The notes under the pieces: model-generated
What the model saw: the letters and a program-made list of their open reading frames with translations, nothing else
What the model was told of the DNA's origin: nothing
Databases searched by the model: none
Part shown: in pieces, positions 61,635 to 64,000 of the stretch
Position numbering within the stretch: the first letter of the stretch is position 1
Layout: each line of letters begins with the position of its first letter
Assembly (NCBI GenBank): GCA_023957245.1
Contig: JAMLHJ010000001.1
Location: forward strand, 62,001-126,000
From: Chitinophagales bacterium
Lineage (GTDB): Bacteria; Bacteroidota; Bacteroidia; Chitinophagales; JADIYW01
Direction: 5' to 3'
Length of the DNA: 64,000 nucleotides
Program-made: the position numbers and the translations under genes

Positions 61635-62890
61635 TGCTCATTAATATTTATCTGTGGCTCAATAATCTCTTGAATACAATGTGCCATCATCTCATAGCCC
61701 TTAACATTGTGATGACCGTCCTTTACCCAAAAATAATTTTTATAGCTCGTTTTAGTACTCTTAAAATATTCATCATAACAAGGTTGAATATTATAAAAAG
61801 GGAGTCCTATTTGTTCAAAATCAATTTTAAGATTTTTAAAAAAGATGTTATTAGTTGGTTTATTGACTCCCAAGTTATTTGAATAGTCAAAGCGAAAAGG
61901 CATTGTAAAAATAATAAGTTTAAAATGGTTGCTTTTAGAAAGCTTCTGATATTCTTTAAATAGCTGGATAGTTTTCTTATACATATCATCCATAATAGCA
62001 GGATAATCTCTTTTATTAATTAAAAAGCCATCATACCCGCCGATTGCCCGAATCAATATCCTTGCAGTAAAGCTAGATGCATATATAGATTCCCACCAAT
62101 AATGATTTCTAAATTTGACAGTACTATCATTGACAAATCTTTCATTGCCACCTCTTAAAGCAAAATCAAAATAATAATCATTGGTGGTAAAAGATTGAAT
62201 AACCATATCTGGTTGATATTCAATAAGGACCTTGCTTAAATGATTAAAATTAAAGAATGGATCAGAACCTCTTTTACCTGCATTGAGTACTTCTATATTT
62301 TTATACTTTTCATTCAGTAACCTTTGTAAAACCTGTGGATATGAGTCTTCGTAATCGACTCCATCTCCTTCAGTGAAAGAATCGCCTATGCAGATAATTC
62401 TATAAGTTTTCTCATCTTTTTCTTTTGTCCATTCTTTATCAGAAAGTCCAAGTGCATTGGTTTGTCTTTTGAAAACAAACTGACCAGTATTTGTATTTAG
62501 TCGTTCGTAAGGCTTACTTGTATGATAAATATTTTCATCTCGAGAATCATTAAAACTGACATATTGCCCATAAAGAGTATTATTGTTTAAAAAGAAAACA
62601 TTGATAAGTACAAGGATAGCTTCTACAATGAAATAAATAGTAGAAAAAAATTTTCCTTTTGAAAATATTCGAGATAGCTTTGTTGTTTTTTTTGAAAGAA
62701 AATCAAATATAACGATAAAGTAAATTGGTATAATTAAATTAGTATGATATCCAATAGCCAATGTTTCGATATATCTATACCAATAAAAAAATACAAACAA
62801 ATACGCTATAAGAAAGATGATTAATAAGAATTTTAAAATTTTATTATTAATAATATATTGAAAAATCTGATTAAATAGTCTGATGAGCAT
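61631..62890 (-). CDS. membrane-anchored SGNH hydrolase 2
   Basis: 419 residues; paralogue of the previous gene with the same layout: helices in the first 90 residues (FLLIIFLIAYLFVFFYWY, NLIIPIYFIVIFDF), CIGDSFTEGDGVDYEDSYP, RGSDPFFNFNH, TNDYYF and KDGHHNVKGYEMM. Tandem duplication is likely. It probably works in the periplasm on the same glycan with a different acyl or site preference. Confidence 0.82.
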   Translation of the reverse strand: MLIRLFNQIFQYIINNKILKFLLIIFLIAYLFVFFYWYRYIETLAIGYHTNLIIPIYFIVIFDFLSKKTTKLSRIFSKGKFFSTIYFIVEAILVLINVFFLNNNTLYGQYVSFNDSRDENIYHTSKPYERLNTNTGQFVFKRQTNALGLSDKEWTKEKDEKTYRIICIGDSFTEGDGVDYEDSYPQVLQRLLNEKYKNIEVLNAGKRGSDPFFNFNHLSKVLIEYQPDMVIQSFTTNDYYFDFALRGGNERFVNDSTVKFRNHYWWESIYASSFTARILIRAIGGYDGFLINKRDYPAIMDDMYKKTIQLFKEYQKLSKSNHFKLIIFTMPFRFDYSNNLGVNKPTNNIFFKNLKIDFEQIGLPFYNIQPCYDEYFKSTKTSYKNYFWVKDGHHNVKGYEMMAHCIQEIIEPQININEQ

Positions 62891-62937
62891 AGTTTATAAA
62901 AACTTATTAGAGATAAAAAATAAATATCTTAGTTTCT

Positions 62938-64000
62938 TCATTTGGAAAGGTGATTCAAAAATAATTGATACATTTCGGAGACTGTCAACTGTTCTATTTT
63001 GGCTTCTATGTCTTGGTCATTAGACTGTATGATACTTTCTACAAAATTAATTTGTAGTGATTTCGTATCTAGCAATGAAATTGTATCTTCAATCTTCTTG
63101 ACAAGGCTTTCCTTTTGAATTTTTTCTTTTAAAATATCTAATACGGTTTCGATAGTTTTATTTGCTTCAATGATTTTATTTTCTTCCCTCTTTAGTGCTT
63201 CAGAACACCAAGTCTTTATTTGCTGATTGACAAAGTTCTTATATGTTCTAATATTGTATTTCTGTATAGCAGTCTTTAGCAAACGATAGGACTCAAATGG
63301 ATAATCGGATAGCTGTTGATAAATTTGCTGTAAATCCTTTGATGGTAAACTCCAAAGTGCCAGATGTGCCGGCTTCTCAATAGTGTTGAACCAAATATGA
63401 ACATCGTGCTGGTTGCAAAACTCTATAAATTCGGGCATCTCTTGCCAATTGTTTCTCATAGGGTTGACCATGATGCACAGCGTTCTTTTATGTGTTGCAC
63501 AATATTCATGAAAGTATTTAAAATTTTCCATCACTTTATCAAACTCTCCACGCACTCTGATATTTTCGTATGTGTCTGCATGAATACCATCAATAGAAAG
63601 GTTGATATGAAAATTACCTTTTGAAAGATAGCTTTTGATTTTGTCATTTAAGACCGTTCCATTGGTGGCAATGACTATCTTGAGTTGTGGGTTGAGCTCA
63701 AATATCAAATCCCATATTTTGTAATAGATTTTTATTAAAAAGGGTTCTCCGCCATTAAATCTAATTTCCTTTAAATGTGGTAAAAAAGGTCTTAAATCTT
63801 CAACAAATTTATCTCCATACGGACTTTGAAGTGGTGACAATCCTTCTCTATCTCGTCTGATTGTTGAGCTTAAATGTCCATTGCACATTACACAAGCAAG
63901 ATTACAGCGATTACTGAGTTCCAACTCAATGATGCTTGGCATATCTTCATTGATTTCCTCTAAGTCGTAAGCTTTAGATAGGACATTGACAAAATTGCCT
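62938..64000 (-). CDS. radical SAM enzyme, N terminus cut by the window edge
   Basis: An internal ATG at 63942 exists, but the frame stays open to 64000 (GNFVNVLSKAYDLEEINEDM before MPSIIELELSNRC), so the gene starts beyond the window. NRCNLACVMC is the CX3CX2C [4Fe-4S]/SAM motif, followed by GGEPFL, IATNGTVL and LSIDGI, typical of twitch/SPASM-type radical SAM proteins. The C terminus (LKREENKIIEANKTIETVLD) is helical; no clear SPASM cysteines are visible. It may modify a sugar or peptide in the locus. 47 bases separate it from SGNH 2. Confidence 0.85.
   Translation of the reverse strand, partial: GNFVNVLSKAYDLEEINEDMPSIIELELSNRCNLACVMCNGHLSSTIRRDREGLSPLQSPYGDKFVEDLRPFLPHLKEIRFNGGEPFLIKIYYKIWDLIFELNPQLKIVIATNGTVLNDKIKSYLSKGNFHINLSIDGIHADTYENIRVRGEFDKVMENFKYFHEYCATHKRTLCIMVNPMRNNWQEMPEFIEFCNQHDVHIWFNTIEKPAHLALWSLPSKDLQQIYQQLSDYPFESYRLLKTAIQKYNIRTYKNFVNQQIKTWCSEALKREENKIIEANKTIETVLDILKEKIQKESLVKKIEDTISLLDTKSLQINFVESIIQSNDQDIEAKIEQLTVSEMYQLFLNHLSK

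Overview
The window is AT-rich DNA from a member of the Bacteroidota. The evidence is a detached atpD-atpC pair behind a textbook Bacteroidota promoter (TTTG, 19 bases, TATTTTTG), the absence of strong Shine-Dalgarno sites, lipoproteins with short SxxC-type lipoboxes, and a Mu-like phage of the type seen in that phylum. I cannot name the genus from sequence alone.

Region 1 (1-15.6 kb) is chromosome. On the minus strand it carries the start of a DUF255/thioredoxin-fold gene, a lipoprotein, atpC, atpD, recN, an epoxide-hydrolase-like alpha/beta hydrolase, a SPOR-domain protein and secA. On the plus strand it carries purD and asnB, with a convergent glycosyltransferase after them. A 0.9-kb gap before recN (about 3.5-4.4 kb) is filled with decayed palindromic and direct repeats.

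Region 2 (about 15.6-47.0 kb) is a complete-looking Mu-like transposable prophage. Both ends carry copies of an 18-base transposase-type site (two left, three right). The early operon runs leftwards from a divergent control region at 25.6 kb: Ner-like regulator, MuA-like transposase, MuB-like ATPase, a second P-loop ATPase, a small DnaA domain IV-like protein, a DUF3164 protein and finally a GemA/gp16-like protein beside the left end. Its middle is interrupted by blocks of heptamer tandem repeats and a cargo gene resembling a TIM-barrel glycoside hydrolase. A repressor and two small genes run rightwards. The late genes are split. Terminase, portal, MuF, baseplate hub, spike and gpG-like genes run leftwards (34.9 to 26.7 kb). 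Protease/scaffold, capsid, lysis, contractile tail, baseplate and fibre genes run rightwards (35.1-46.9 kb). Notable points are an in-frame endolysin::u-spanin fusion, a nuclease-like tail on the MuF protein, a -1 frameshift site in the tail-assembly chaperone gene and a capsid protein with a hydrophobic N terminus.

Region 3 (47.0-64 kb) is a surface-glycan or glycolipid locus that the prophage separates from the asnB/glycosyltransferase pair. It holds a UbiA-family prenyltransferase, a DXD glycosyltransferase, a Wzm-like ABC permease, seven PhyH-family Fe(II)/2-oxoglutarate dioxygenase genes (one fused to a methyltransferase, one lacking the metal-binding Asp), a Wzt-like ATPase, a polytopic GT-C-like protein, a GT2 glycosyltransferase, two membrane-anchored SGNH hydrolases and a radical SAM enzyme cut by the window edge. 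The dioxygenase array lying between the two halves of one glycan exporter is the most unusual host feature. A working reading is that a glycolipid or polysaccharide is assembled, hydroxylated and methylated in the cytoplasm, exported by Wzm/Wzt and then acyl-modified by the SGNH proteins. This is inference from gene context.
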